DNA of 64,000 nt from Pratylenchus scribneri (Eukaryota > Nematoda > Chromadorea > Rhabditida > Pratylenchidae): the NCBI GenBank assembly GCA_030063045.1, contig JAQSEB010000031.1:1550001-1614000 (forward strand), in the 5' to 3' direction. Positions 33,820-47,300 of this stretch are shown piece after piece. Within the stretch, counting starts at the first letter, position 1, and each line of letters begins with the position of its first letter. The notes beneath the pieces were generated by a model. It did not search any database. It saw only the letters and a program-made list of their open reading frames with translations, and was not told the origin of the DNA. A program made the translations under genes and the position numbers.

Positions 33820-34619
33820 ATTCTTTTTTAAAATTCATATAATATTTTATCAATTTTTCAATTATATCAATTTTACACATTGTACTGCTTAATCTAAATT
33901 ATTGGTATCATATCAACATTACAATTTTAGAGAGTGAGGAAAACAAAACACTAAAAAAAGTATACTTTGCGATATAAAGTGGGTGGTGGGACCGTTCATT
34001 CCATTCCAACTGCTGCTGATGAAGGGAAACCTTGCTGCTGAATGCTGACGTGATGGTCTATCGTTTGTAGGCAAGCAAAAGTCCTATTTCCGACCTCCAT
34101 TCCCCTTGTTCCTTTCTCCATCATCCGTCCGCCCGCCTTGGTAAGTGTTTGGCGTCTTTCTTTCGTCTCTTTCCACATCCACATTCACCAATTCCCAACA
34201 TCCCCCCATCCAATACAACCACTATTGCTGGCTGCCTTTCCAGCAAATGGCCTTGTCAGTGGTTCTGCCCAAGCCATTCAACCACATGCCTTGCCTCTCT
34301 TGTTGTCCCTGTCCTCGGCCGCCACCATCATCAACAGCAGTAGCCGATCGATTGGTGCCCTATTTCACAGCAAGTCGGTCGAAACTTGTCATCACCGCCG
34401 GCGTTTACTTTCACCATCCCTATCATACATTATTAGTCGCCTCAAACATTAGCTGCATTGCTTTTGTGAGTTTATATGCACATTGGTTTGGTCCAAAGTA
34501 ATAGTTGGTAGTGAGCTGTTGGAAAAAAAACCATTCATTCTCCTATTAAATAATCAAAATTCCATTCTAAAATAACTAAATTTTCAGCAATAAATTAATC
34601 AAAGAAATATTTTCTAAAA
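33820..34619 (+). other. Upstream region of the 34620 gene, possible 5' UTR exon
   Basis: No coding gene is convincing: three overlapping plus-strand frames at 34138-34501 are Ser/Pro/His-rich without a family. CCGCCTTG|GTAAGTGT at about 34140 is a good donor, and ACTAAATTTTCAG at 34576-34587 a good acceptor 33 bases before the next ATG. A non-coding leader exon is therefore possible; the same acceptor could instead take a spliced leader. Confidence 0.35.
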
Positions 34620-37387
34620 ATGAATACATCACCAAATTCAATGTTCAATCAAGTTTTTAATCACCAATCAGGTTAGATATTTGATGATCAACATTATTTA
34701 AAATTAATATTAATAATACTTATAGATGAGCAAAAAATGAATTTTCCGATAAGTGGGCGAAATCAATACGTAGAATTGGAGCGCTTTGATTCTGAAGAGG
34801 AATTCCAACAATGGTTGGCAGCACAAGGCCGGAAATGGGGGATGTAAGTATAAAAATATTCCTTCTTAATAAAATTATTCATTTTCAAGTGTTCAAAAAG
34901 GTCGAATTACAATTGAAGATGTATGAATTAATAAATTTAAAAAATTTTAGGAATGAATTTTTCAGATAATCGACCAATATGCATGTGTTTATCGGCGCCG
35001 CAAAGGGTATAACTGTCGCGTTCAAATGAGAGTTCGGCATAATAGGCGAAGTGGCCTAAAAGTTGTAGAGGTAGATGAATTACAATTTATGATATTTTCA
35101 AATGAAATTTATAGATTTTGCCATTTCCTCATGACCACAATTTTTATGGGTTTGCAATGCCACATGATATGATGGATGAACCACCGCTTAGTATGGTCAA
35201 TCCCCAAAATTTGATCAATGATTTTTCGTCCTCATTCAAAAATGGAAATTTTGAATTTGATTTCGCAGAAGGAGGTAGAACCCAATTTTCATTTTCTATA
35301 AATTATTGAGTATAGCCACAAGCGATCATCAGCAACCAACAGAAGAAAATGACAATAACAATGCATTTGATGGAATTAAAGATGAACAAGGATTGGACTT
35401 TTCTAATTTGATGAACCAAACAGTCGATTTGAACAATGCATCAGCAGAAGAACAACAACAACAATCTGGATCATCACAACAAATTGATATGCTTTGGTCT
35501 AATCTCCTCAACAATCCGGCTATTCAACAATTTGCAAATGGAATGGCCGAAGGTGAATTTGACCAACAAAAGGAAGAAGAAGAAGATGATAGCCATCAAA
35601 TGAATTACAATGAACAACAAGAACACAATGAATTAATAAATAATGACGAAAATGGAGGAGAAGGGGATCAATCGGACCAAACTGAAATTTTGGCAAATTT
35701 AGTAGCAGAAAAAGTGATGGTAAAGAAATACTGCCAAATTTAAATTCGAATATTATTCACAGGGATATATTGCTATTCAATTCGAGAGCAAATTTGATTT
35801 CATTATTGACAGTTTAAATTCATTGAAGAAAAGCATTGATGAAGTAAAACGAAATGTGAGAAACCAACAGCAACGACGAATTATTCCACCTCCGCCAAAA
35901 TTGAATCCATTAAAGCCGAATCCGATTAATAATGTTGACACTTTGCTTCGTCCTTTCCTCCCATCATTGGCAAAACAGCAGAAAAATACCTCTCAACAGC
36001 AGCAAGGAAATGCGGAGAAAGGACAGGAAAGGCAACATCAACAGCAGCAGGTGATGATTACTAAATCTGAATTCATTTTGTAAAATATTAGAATTCAATG
36101 TCAAATAATTTTTCGGCTTCACAACATTCAATGCCAACTTCATCCTCTCAATCGAATAATAATTTCCCAATCAATAAACTCCAAAATTTGATGTCATCGG
36201 CCACCAACAATTCAATTAAACGTTCATTCCCATTGACTGCCCGAATTTCCAATTTGATGGCCACAAATAAGGCTAAATTTAATGGATTGGGACCAGCAGC
36301 GGGAATAAATTCTCCAATGAAAAGTTCACGAAAATCAGTGCATGCCTATCGACAACGGCGAAGGGAATTAAGTTACAAATTTATGAAGGAAGTTGGCATG
36401 TCTGTGAGTATTTTTTAAATATATAATCATTTTAAATAATAAATTAAGTTGACAATCAATGGATTTACAAAATCCATTTTTCTCTGGCGACCCGCTGAAA
36501 TTGCAAATGCATGTAATTCAAAAAGAATGGAATTATCGGGTGCCGGCAAAAGAGCGGTAATAAAAAGTATTTCAATTTGAATTTTATTCATTCTATTTTT
36601 TAGATTTATAGAGGAATGGACGTGACCGATAAATTGTATCGAGTCGATTGCTCTCGAGAATTGGTTAATGGTCGTCGTTGCGGACAAATGATCGCGTAAT
36701 GAATCAAATTAATTCTTTTATAAATTGTTCATTTTTAGTGATAGTTTATGGCCTCGAGGATATTTTCAAACACGAATGTTGATGCCGATAATGAAAGTGA
36801 GTAAAAATTAATTAAAAAATAATTTACGCATTTTAGGGTGTTAGTCATCGGGCAAAGAGGCGTGGAGATGGTTCGGCCAGAAAGCCGGTGGCAAATGATC
36901 AATTTGAAATATTCAAAGGTGAGGAGAAGAACATGACATTCAAAATAAAATTGAATTTTAGTTGCGCTTTTATTGCTCGGTGGATTTTTGATGAATGAAT
37001 CGGATCGTTCGAAATGGATGGAAACAGCCAGAGAAGGAGTAAACCAAAGAGGACTGGACGAATTGGCCAATTCAAAACGTGCTCATTATGAATATCCGGG
37101 TGGACCACTTTTTGGAAATGTTGCGGAGGATGTTGATGAAGATGAAGAGGAGGATATTGCCGATGAAGGGGATGGCGAAAGCATCGAAGAAGATGGAGAA
37201 ATGGAAGCCGAAAGCCAAGAGAGGGAAAGCATTGATGAACAGCAGGTTAGGACGAAAAATGATGAATGTAATTTTAATTATTCAGAGTCAAAAACATTCA
37301 ACAGCAGAATCTGGGGCAGAAATGGCAATGAGCTTTGACAATTTATCCGGATATGGAGAAGAAGATGAAAGGGCTGCGGAAAATTGA
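34620..37387 (+). CDS. Probable nuclear protein with N-terminal FLYWCH/FAR1-like domain (unrecognised)
   Basis: Multi-exon protein from MNTSPNSMFNQVF at 34620 to the stop at 37385-37387. Residues about 30-90 read LERFDSEEEFQQWLAAQGRK, then ITIEDIIDQYACVYRRRKGY and NCRVQMRVRH. The pattern (acidic-aromatic start, then aromatic-x-C...R-R-x-G-Y-x-C) resembles FLYWCH or FAR1-type zinc-binding DNA-binding domains, though I cannot place it firmly. The middle is Gln/Asn/Glu-rich low complexity (QQQQQSGSSQQ, EEEEEDD, QQQQG). A second conserved-looking block is FLWRPAEIANACNSKRMELS, then DKLYRVDCSRELVNGRRCGQ. The C-terminus is strongly acidic. Introns are short and keep frame (for example 34847-34889). 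Likely a transcription regulator, by inference only. Confidence 0.6.
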
Positions 37388-37733
37388 TCAAAAACATTTC
37401 ACTTTTTTTTGATTTCAAATTTTAAAATTTCCATTTTTTTTATATTATTCCAATTTTAATAAAATAATAAATATAAATTATCTTATCAATATATTATCTG
37501 TGTCATTTGTCACTCATATTTATCAAATATTTTTAATTTTTCGACCCAGTCATTTTGAAGGGCTGCTGAAGAAATAATTAATAGGGATTTGAAAGCATTA
37601 ATGTACACTCACTGTCCGATAATCCTCGGATGGGGAGATTTAAAATGAAATGAATGTTTAGTTCCATTTTAATTTTACATTTATTTCACATTAGCTTAAA
37701 AAAGAATAAATCAATATTTACCGAAAATTGATA
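37388..37733 (+). other. Intergenic / promoter region of ndk-1
   Basis: AT-rich, with a poly(A) signal AATAAAATAATAAAT near 37459 for the upstream gene. No gene seen. Spacing of about 350 bases to the next ATG on the same strand would allow either an operon or a separate promoter. Confidence 0.4.
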
Positions 37734-38290
37734 ATGGCACCAAACAAGGAACGTACATTTATTGCGGTCAAACCGGATGGCGTCCAGCGCGGAATTGTCA
37801 ACAAAATCATCAAACAATTTGAACAACGCGGTTACAAATTGGTTGCCATCAAAATGGTCCAGGCTAGCCGTCAACACCTCGAAATTCACTACCAAGACCT
37901 GAAGACTAAACCATTTTTCGCCGGACTTGTTGAATATATGGCATCCGGACCAATTGTTGCAATGGTTTGGGAAGGTTTGATTTTTCAAAATTATTTTTGA
38001 ATATTTAATATTCAAATTTAGGATTGGATGCTGTCAAACAAGGTCGTGTTATGCTTGGCGCAACAAATCCATTGGCTAGTGCCCCGGGGACAATTCGTGG
38101 AAATTACTGCGTTGAAACTGGCCGCAATATTTGCCATGGATCGGACAGTGTATATTAAAATCAATGCATAATTAAATAATAATTATTTTTATGTCAGGTT
38201 GAATCCGCCAATCGCGAAATCGCACACTGGTTCAAGCCTGAAGAGATTTGCGATTGGGAATCGGCCCAAAACAAATGGATCTATGAATGA
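37734..38290 (+). CDS. ndk-1: Nucleoside diphosphate kinase (NME1/2, group I)
   Basis: Transfers the terminal phosphate between nucleoside triphosphates through a phospho-histidine, and is present in cytosol. Three exons (37734-37974, 38022-38149, 38198-38290) give a protein of about 153 residues, the normal length. Signature words are [56 protein letters not shown] and [13 protein letters not shown]. The active-site His is encoded at 38135-38137, in the same place as His118 of human NME1. The end is [11 protein letters not shown], as usual. The ATG at 37734 is preferred over the in-frame TTG two codons earlier. Both introns are 47-48 bases with standard ends. Confidence 0.97.
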
Positions 38291-38510
38291 AGAAGAAATG
38301 AAACTAAAGAGAACAAGAAGATGAGTAATTTGATTATAAAGATTGAACGTTTCGATGAACGTTTTATTGTTAAAATTAGTTAATTATTAATTAAGCATAA
38401 AGTGTTAAAATATTTGTGATGAATTTTTTTTTAGTTTATTCTATTAATATTGATAATTATGAAAGAGGACGAAATTAATTATTTTTACGGATTAGCCATT
38501 TGAATGAGGA

Positions 38511-39978
38511 ATGTCATTTAGAAAAAGAAAACAACAATGTCAACCAGAACCTGAATCCGAATTGTTGCGTAAAGTCCGTGAATCGAATACCGGGTAATAT
38601 CAATGCTAATATTTTCAAATCAAATATAATTTTTAGTCAACCTTTGATTAGTCAATTTATTTCAATTCGCCCAAATGGATCCTCATTCCCCTCCAAAATT
38701 ATGCCATTTAAACCGGTGGTCGAAAACCAAAACCAACAGGGAATGGAACAAAAATTGAATAATATGCCATTAATGAATGCATCCAATAATATTAATAATT
38801 TCCAACAATATTTGAGGTATATTTAATCAACAATTTAATTATTAAATATTTATTTTAGTCAATCAAATTTGTCCACAACTTCTAATATTTTGCCATCCGC
38901 CCCAATTCCTTCCGTCAGCCAGCCATTCAAACCGGTGTTCATTGTCAGTCCAAGGAAAATAAAGGAGGAGGAAAATGCAATAATACCGAATTTTGCCAAT
39001 GATTCAACGCAAATTGAATTTATTCAATGTGAAATGTCCCAATTGCAGGTTTCCACCAAATTCACATTATTAATTCAAAATTATTTATTCAAGAAGGATT
39101 TATTTGAGGCTGTGGAGTATTTGATGTCACTTAGCGAGAATGAACAACAAAATTTGAAAGTACAATTATTCAATCATCCTTTCCTTCTTTTTGCCCGAAT
39201 TCAGCAATTGGCCGCTCCTTTTGCCAATAAAGCATCCGGAAAGAAAGCCAGAGTTACTTTTACTATTACCAAAATTGAATTAAATCAAATTAATTTTAGA
39301 CTCAATGGATTAATTATTCGAATGTTCTTTCCAAATTCCCAACTCGATATGAATCCCTTCACCAATGCTACATTGAAGAATCCGGTTATTTTTATTTATT
39401 CATTCTATTTAACATTATAAATTTAGGAAAATTGAGAAAATTATTCCAAATTTTGGTGGAGTCATCCTGCAACGATGGTGCCCAAAATCCAGCCCAGCTT
39501 ATTCTGGCGTCCAATTTTCCTCGGGTAATTCCAAATTTAATAAAATATTTAAATTTAATTCACCACCAATTTAAGACTTTAAATATGATTGGCAAATTGA
39601 TGGAACAAATTAATGCAAAACTGAATTATTCAATTTATTCAATTGCACCGAATATGCCAAGCACAACTCGCCAATGGGATTTGGACAGGGCCATCGGAGA
39701 TCAGGGCCGAAAATTGATTTTATTGAACACAAAAACCGGTGGATAAATTTATTAATAAATTTTCATTATTTTCTCCTTTCCATTAGAAAATTTGTCGAAT
39801 AATTTTTTCAATGGCACCCGCCTAATTTTCTATGATTTTGACAAAATTAATGACGAAAAATTGTTGGCAAGGTGGAATTTGGCCGGCGTGAAACGAATCC
39901 AACGATTGGTCAGTTCCAAAATTAAAAATAAATTTTTATTAATTTTCATTTTTTCAGGGAACTTTTGAAATGGAATGA
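38511..39978 (+). CDS. Unrecognised protein, possible nuclear
   Basis: The ATG at 38511 opens MSFRKRKQQCQPEPESEL, a basic start. Later exons include two PFKPV words (IMPFKPVVEN and SQPFKPVFIV) and a helical part EFIQCEMSQLQVSTKFTLLI then FKKDLFEAVEYLMSL. After that come LFQILVESSCNDG, TRQWDLDRAIGDQGRKLILL and NGTRLIFYDFDKIN. The stop is at 39976-39978. Short introns with TTTTAG acceptors keep frame throughout. It lies 220 bases below ndk-1 on the same strand and may share its transcript. I do not recognise the family; the Asn/Gln-rich first half and basic N-terminus would suit a nuclear protein, but this is a guess. Confidence 0.6.
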
Positions 39979-41900
39979 ATAATAAAACATTTTTGACGGT
40001 GAATTCCAATTAATTTATTTATTGTGACAATTTTCCATTTTAATTCAATTTTTTCCGAATAAATTATTCAACTTCCCTCAATTTATTCCCCCTTTTTATT
40101 GGGTATTCTCTTTCCCTCTGGGGTTAGTCGTACGTATATTTATGATGGGAGGGGATTAATATTGCTGGAAGGGAAATTTTGCTGCCAAAATGCGAAAATA
40201 GTGCATTTAATCGATGAACGAACATTGAATACAAAATGCAATGCATCATTCTTTCATATCCTTCTTTTCAATATTAAGTAAATAAATACCCATTTTTTTC
40301 TTTTTAGGTTTTTGTTTTTGGTTAATTCTTTCGCCAAATTGAAATACTGGTTTTCCTCCATCCTTTTAAAAATATGAAATGAAATATTTTACCCTTTATT
40401 GACTCAAAAGTCACATGAGAGAATAAAAAAATGGGAAAAACATCCAAAAACTAGGCCAAATAAAAATTGCCTTTTGAAAAAGAATTAGCCATACATATTT
40501 AAATGGCACTTTTAGTTCCGGTTCATAGTCCAAATCCACTTTTGATTGCATGCGTGAATTAATTGAATGACTGGATGGATGGATGTTTGGCAGTGAAATG
40601 TCCAACTTAATTATTGTTAGCAACACTGGAGGGGTACTTCTATTTAATTCCCATGGAGCACAATTACATTCCTTCCTTTCTTTCCATTTTTGTTCATTAA
40701 ATGGCCTTGGCCTTGAGGTTTCTGTGCAAAACCAAAAGAATCCATTCCCAAATTAAAATTAGGACTAAAATAGAATGGAAGGATTCCAAATTGTTGTCTT
40801 TATTTGGAATTTAGTGCAGCCAATTTTATTCCCGAATAGCCAATGTTTTTGTGACTTTTTATCATTTTTTGTTGTTTTTGTCACCCAAATTTACATTGAG
40901 TCATGTCGTCCCCCGGGTCCATTCTTTCCCTCATTTTCCCAAATGCCAACTACACCACTTATTCCCCCTCCATTCTTGAATTCATTGCCGCATTCTTTTT
41001 GGCCATAGTTTCGCTGTATTTTCATTTCCATTCCCACACTTTTTCCCTCAATCATCGAAGTTGTTTGTGCCAACCGACTGGCACTCGATGGCCATACGGC
41101 CTCTGCTGTCCCTTTGGCCCAAGGGTGCATATTTTCTCGTCCTCTCCCATTCCCCATTCCCGCCCGTTCCTCTCAACCAACCCTGGGCCACTCCCGGCCT
41201 CCCCTTCGCCTCTATGCAAACAAATGTCCCCCCCCCCCCCCCAAGCAATTCTTCCTCCTTTTCCTTCCCTCACTTATTCAGTCAGCATCATTTGGCCCTC
41301 CATCGTTTCTTCACTCATATTTTTCGCCACATCTTTCATCTCACTCAGCCCCAGCAGGGCAGTCCATCGTCAACCAAAAATTTCCCCCAATTTTCGCTCA
41401 TCAACCATCGATCGACCCCGCAGCGGAGGGAGGGGGGATGGGGTGTTGCATTGGGATGGGAGAATTAATGGGCAGGCGACGACCACAACCAACGCAACAA
41501 CCAAAGAATTGGGGAACAAATTCAGAATTTCCCAACGAAGACAGCCAAGTGGAAATCATTCAAATGAATTTTGCCCGAGGCAATCTCATTCATAAATGAA
41601 TCCATCATTCCTTCCTTCTCTCTCCAATGCCAATTTCTCTTCTTTTCCATCCAAATAAATTTGTTTATTTTCCGTTTCAAATTTATAGAAATGTATATTT
41701 TGGGCCATATTTTGGCCAAATCAATGAAGTGAAAAAATAATCCGATTGAAAGGGAAACAAAAAAAAATCCGAATTGCCCAATTCCCTCCCTTCCCTCCAT
41801 CCAAACTGCATTTTCCCAATTCGATTCGAATATTTTTTATTCACCGTTAAATTCGATTCGGCAACATTTTTCCTCCCTTCGATTTACACAAAATTGGCCA
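39979..41900. other. 1.9 kb region with overlapping open frames
   Basis: Three plus-strand frames are open at 40903-41599 (up to 230 codons). They are Pro/Ser/His/Phe-rich and run through a C15 tract at 41228-41242. The third frame ends NSEFPNEDSQVEIIQMNFARG, which looks more coding than the rest. I cannot build a reliable gene. Minus-strand ORF 40411-40626 contains SINSRMQSKVDLDYEPELKV and could be an isolated exon. Confidence 0.3.
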
Positions 41901-42803
41901 ATGATTTATTTTGGCATTGGCTTCGATTCAACATTTGCCATTTGGCGAAGGAAAGGACGCAGAAAATGGCCGCCAATAATTAAATTATTCATTGGATTGG
42001 TGCTTTTTTTGTGGCCATCATTTTTGAATGCAACGAATTTGGCGGTGCTCAGGGCAGATCCACAATTGGCCCCAATTGAGGCAACAACAAAACAATTGTT
42101 GAGAGGAGGAATGGAAGATTGGACGGAGGAAGAAGAATTTAATGATGGAAAAAAGGAGGATTATGGTGCGATTTTTGGACCCAAAAATAATATTTATTAA
42201 CCTAAACATTTGTTAGTCAAAATTGTTGGCCAATTTGGAGCAAAAAATTTGCATCATTTTGGGAATATTTTTGGCACCGATGCTCCCTCAACGCAGGCAC
42301 AAATTTCGGTGGAAAGTTGGGAAAAATATCAACGATTTAAAGGTGAAAAAATGGATTTGGGGGAAAAGAGGAAATTGGGAATAATAATTTTGACAGAGGA
42401 AACATGCCGAAAAGAGGCAGAGGAGGAATATTTGGCCGAAAGGCCATTGAACAGCACACAAAGTGAATATTTCCATTGGGAGGCCAACGAATTCCATCGC
42501 CAATTGCGCGACCGACTTTTGCCCCAAACAAAGGGTGGAACATTTTCCACATTGATTGGGTCCACACTTTTGAGTCGACTCGATCCCCGCCTTTTTGCGT
42601 CCAAACCGAGGAGTTTATGCAAAGCAAAGAGGCACATTTCGGAGGCAGATGAAAGGCAAAAATTGGCCAAAGAAGAGCAGCACATGTTCGAGGATTTCCT
42701 CATTAATAAGTCAGTCAATTTTGGTCAAATGGATGGGGGGGAGGGGAAGGCACCTGAACTAAAAAGGCAGGGCCAAATGCAAAAAAAGTGGGCTAAAACA
42801 TAA
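41901..42803 (+). CDS. Signal-anchored or secreted protein (unrecognised)
   Basis: Two exons: 41901 to about 42165, and 42217-42803 after an intron that ends TTTGTTAG. The N-terminus has a basic patch (WRRKGRRKWPP) then a hydrophobic stretch (IIKLFIGLVLFLWPSFL), the pattern of a type II signal anchor, followed by NATNL, a possible glycosylation site. The second exon encodes a Lys/Glu-rich, probably helical chain (EETCRKEAEEEYLAERPLNS, then FHWEANEFHRQLRDRL) with only two cysteines, and ends QMQKKWAKT. The lumenal or extracellular helical domain has no family I know. The frame is open across the whole 190-codon second exon, which supports coding. Confidence 0.55.
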
Positions 42804-44318
42804 ATAAAAGAGCAATGATTTAAATTTAATAAATGCACATCCTTCATTCCCTCAATTCATTATTTTATGATGCCATTTTCCTTTTCAATTATTCCCTCAT
42901 TTTCATTTCCTCCATCCAATTCCAGGGTGCTTGACCCGCGCAGTTTGTTTGGCCCTTCATTCCGTGGAATTGCCTGATTCATCTTTCCCCCAATTATTTT
43001 TTTTGTGCCTCATTTCATTCACCTTCATTTTTCTGCCTTTCAAAATTTGCATTCGGCCCAGGGCCTTCCCCTCCCCCCTCCTCATTTCCACATTTTCCAT
43101 CCATTTCATTCCTTTCAGGGTTTTGCCCGCCGAAATGTTCGCCCCTCGTCGGCCTCCTCCTTCCAATTCCAATGCCGTAAACAACACAAAGAAAACGGAA
43201 TTATGAAGGAGGCCAATTTGGCCAATTCCGCGAATTTGTCCCGCCCGTCCGTCTGTCAATGGGAAAAACACAACCAACCAACCAGCCGCCTTCCTCCACC
43301 TCCCCCCCCCCTTCAACCTTTTACCCACTTTTAAATTCCCCTCCAGGCATTTTCGTGTCGATTAATTCTCCTTTTTGAATGGCCCAATCCAAGTCTCCCT
43401 TTCCTTTTTTGGCACTTAACCTCCCTCCATTTCCACCCAATTTTGGCCATTTCTTGTCTTTTTCATTTCGTTAAATCGCCTATTTTTCCTTCTTTTTTGC
43501 CCATTCAAAAATGTTTTTTATCGGCCAATTCATTCGCAGATTATTCAAAACATTTTTGTCCTCCACCAATTTAATCCATTCTATCCTTGCTTTTAAATGT
43601 AAAATGTCCCTTCTTCCAATAATTCCCCCATTCATTCATTCATTCATTTTACTTATCCAAGGGTATTCCCCCAATTCCCATCCATTTTTGTGCCAATTCT
43701 CCAAATCCAATTTTGTTGCGCATTATTTTATTCGAATAGAAAATTGAATTTAAAAATGCTCTTTTTTTAATGAATAAATCATTCGGGTGTTCAATTCATT
43801 CAATTGAAAGGAAAGAGAGAGGGGGGGGGGGGTAGAAGGGGACTGGCCCAATTGTAAAATGTGCCTTTTCCCTTTTATAATTTATGCCCCTGGCATCAAT
43901 CAAAGGAATTAAATTAATAAAATTATCCCTATTTTTTGCCAATAAATTTATTCCATCATTTTTTTCAGGGTTTTCTCGCCAACCGTCTAAACCAAACCAA
44001 AAATGGCTTTTCAATTTCAATTTTGCCCAATTTGGCTTTGATTTGCCCCCAACCAAAAAATGATCTTCACATTCATCCATTTGTGCCTCCTTTTCCCCCT
44101 CAATTTTACGGGTAAATCATCAAATGTGAATTGTCCACCACATTCAATCTTCATTTATGGAATATTCGGCATTTTTTGCCTCTTTTTTCTAGTCCATTAT
44201 TTATTTTGCCCATTCACTTTTTTGGGGGCACAATCCATTCAAAAATAATAATCATTTATTTAATTTATTTATTTATTAATTTTTGTGTACAATAAAAACA
44301 ATAAAATTGATTGATTGA
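42804..44318. other. 1.5 kb region with no supported gene
   Basis: Pyrimidine-rich on the plus strand, with C10 at 43302-43311 and G12 at 43821-43832. Small frames exist at 42931-43334, 43604-43747 and 44060-44248; the last starts with a signal-like segment. None has a family match or convincing splice pattern. A plus-strand exon after CCTTTCAG at about 43120 (GFARRNVRPSSASS onward) is possible. Confidence 0.3.
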
Positions 44319-47300
44319 TTAAATGTAAAGTGGATCATCATATGAACAAATTTGAATGCCTAATTTGCCCACAATTTCATCATTTTGGCCAATTCTTCTC
44401 AATTCAATTTGGCTATTTATGCAATCATTTTGGTCGCAAATTATCCTCAATTCGGCCCTTCCCAAACATTGATTTCGCCGCCGAAATGGCCGCCGTCTTT
44501 GCCTCAATTCAATTCGGAATTTTTGACTGGATTTATTGCTGAAATTCTGAATGTTTTTGGGGAGAATTTGAAAAGAGAGTAACCCGTGGAATAGAAAAGA
44601 TTCATTGAAAATGACAGTGGAATGGTCATTTTCGAAGGGCATTCCCATTGTTTGGACTCTTTCTCCGTTGGAAATTAGGCGGCAAAATAAATTGGATTCC
44701 TCCCATTCATCTGAAATATTATTAATTTTAATTTTGAATATTATTCAGTGGATTCAATGTTTCCATCAATTTTTGCCTAAAGGAATATTCAATTTTATTT
44801 GCCTTTTTCCAAAATTTGGCCATTTCCAATTTTGGCATCAATAATTCTCAATCGAGTGACACAATGCGCCCGAATTCCACATTTTGCAAGGCCTAAATAA
44901 ATAAAAATGAATTAATCGATTGACCGACCATTGATTGGAATATCATCGGCCAATTCAATTGGATTCAATTTTGGATTTGATGAATAAATTCGAAGCATAA
45001 ATTCGGCCTCTTCCCTGGGGGCAAATGTCGATGGAATCAGTAAATATCGGCCCGGGGGCAATTCGGCCAAATGCAAATAAACAGAACGGCCACAACTGTA
45101 TTCGGATGTGGCCACCGGATTGATTGCCTTTTTTGGTTGGGAATAAATTTAGATTGGCCAATAAATTTGGAGGGAACTTGATGGATTCGGTGCCTTCGAT
45201 TTGCCTCCACTTTCATCAAATGAAGGCCAACCACCAAATATGGTTGCCTTTGTTTTGATTTTTTCCCATCCTTCCCAACGAATTCATCCTTTTGGCTCAA
45301 TGCGAACATCACTTCGGCCGGTCCTTTCCCATTTTCGGGAATGTCAAAAATGAATTGTGGATTGAAGCAAAAAGTGGCCGGAAAATTCAGACAGCCACCG
45401 GCCCTATCTTTCGGTGCCCCACTTTTGACCCCATTTGAAGTCCACCGGCCAAAGAATGTCTACAAAATGGATATGGATTAAACCCCTTTAATCCACTTCC
45501 AATACCCATTCGCCAAATTGTTTGTCCGGCATTCCAATTGTGGCATTCGATCGTCGACTCGCTTTGATGCTCATTCGCCTTTTCAGGCCTGGGTCAACCG
45601 AATCCGTGTTCAACAATTGGCAAACACTAATATCCGTAAAATAATGCACAAATTCATCCCATGGCATCTACCAAAAATATTAATTAATTGCCTAATTCTC
45701 TTCATTTTCCCACCCAAAATTCGCCATCCTCGTCCACCGTAATTCCCAGCCTCCTTTTCTGCATTTCGGTCACCTGTTCCCATTCATCCGATCCATCCGA
45801 CCATGGCCCATTCCATTCCTTTTCGCCCCATGGATTTTGGAGTCGAACCCTTCAAATTCAATTCATTTTTGATTATTTTGGCCAATTCATTTTATTCCTC
45901 ACATTGCCTGTCTTTTGGTCAATGGCCTCGACCCTCGGTCGGGCATTTCCCTGGCCATTCCAGCATCCAATTCAATGTATCTTTGGTTAAAATTAAAACA
46001 TAATATTTTTATTTGATTTAATTCAATTCCAACCGAATTGCGGTTATCGCATAAGCATGCCCCAAAACTAAGCCACAGTCCAAACTTTTTTCCACTTCAT
46101 CCTTTTTTGCCGCAATTGCGGCCACAATCAGTGCCTCTCGGTCGAATGCATGTTTGAGAATGTAAAAAAGGCGACGAGTGCCCTGGATTTCGGATGGCAT
46201 TTGAGGGGAAGGCGGAAAATGGCCAAATTTGCGGCCGCCCATTTTTGGTGTTCCATTTGGCATTAATCCTCCTTGGCCATTTCCATTTATTTGTTGATTC
46301 AGGAATTTTCGAACATTCAAACTTTCGGCCACCCCACCCGAAACATCCTGCAGGGCATCGGCCAATTGGCCGCCCACCAAATTTTCATAGCATCCGTAGA
46401 GTCTGCGAAATATTTATTATTTCCATTTTTTCCACAATTTGTCTTCTTTCTATTTTTGGTACCCATTCCCCCAATTCCTTCCGCATGCGCATTATTCGTC
46501 AAAAATGCTAGAGAATTGTGCAAAACATAATCCACCAAAAATAAATAATTCCTCTATTCGCCCAAAAGTTCATTTCCTCCATCCAATAAATAAATTGTTG
46601 GTCTCGTCCCCACACAAATTGTCAAATACATTCTCCCCCCCCCCCCCACCTCAATCTACGTCATCAATTAATTCAATTCCATTTCCATTCCAAATCAACA
46701 TCCCCTTGCCCACCCAAAAACGCACTTGGCGAATGCTTTTTCCAATAATGCGCTCCAAAATTCATTGGGCGTTTTTGAACGTGCAAATAATAATTTGCCA
46801 TCTTTGCAAGGCAACAAATCATCAATCAAAACGTCCACCCAACGGCCAAAACGCCAAAAACAAAATTGGAATATTCCGGCATACAAATTGCCTTCGGCCC
46901 ATTCTTGGCCTTGTGGATCAGGGATGACCTGAAAATGAATAAATGGATGGACAATTATTATAGAATGGGGCCAGAATTATGGTTGAGAATGGAAGAATTA
47001 CATTACTCTCTATTAGAAGCCCACTTTCGACTTTGAGTTACTGTACCCCTTGCCAAGATGAATTTTTGAAAAATTCTTGGACCTCCATAAAATGTATTTG
47101 TTCAAAAATGTCAACAGATAGAGAATTTTACAAATTTTTGGGAACTTCGAACTTATAAAATTATAGGTTTCCAATAGGGAATTTACGTGAATAAATTAAT
47201 ATATTTATGAAGGAGGATTGAAATATGAAATAAAGGATAATTGAATGGACCTTTTGGAGTAAAGCCTCATTATGGGTGAGGGCAGAACAGGCGGAAACGA

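Noticed and set aside
42957..43328. 123-codon minus-strand ORF
   Set aside because: Gly/Lys-rich complement of a pyrimidine-rich region; no family feature.
46980..47220. Another MITE in the large calpain intron
   Set aside because: TTACTCTCTATTAG and AATAGGGAATTTACG hint at inverted ends, but they match too poorly to call.
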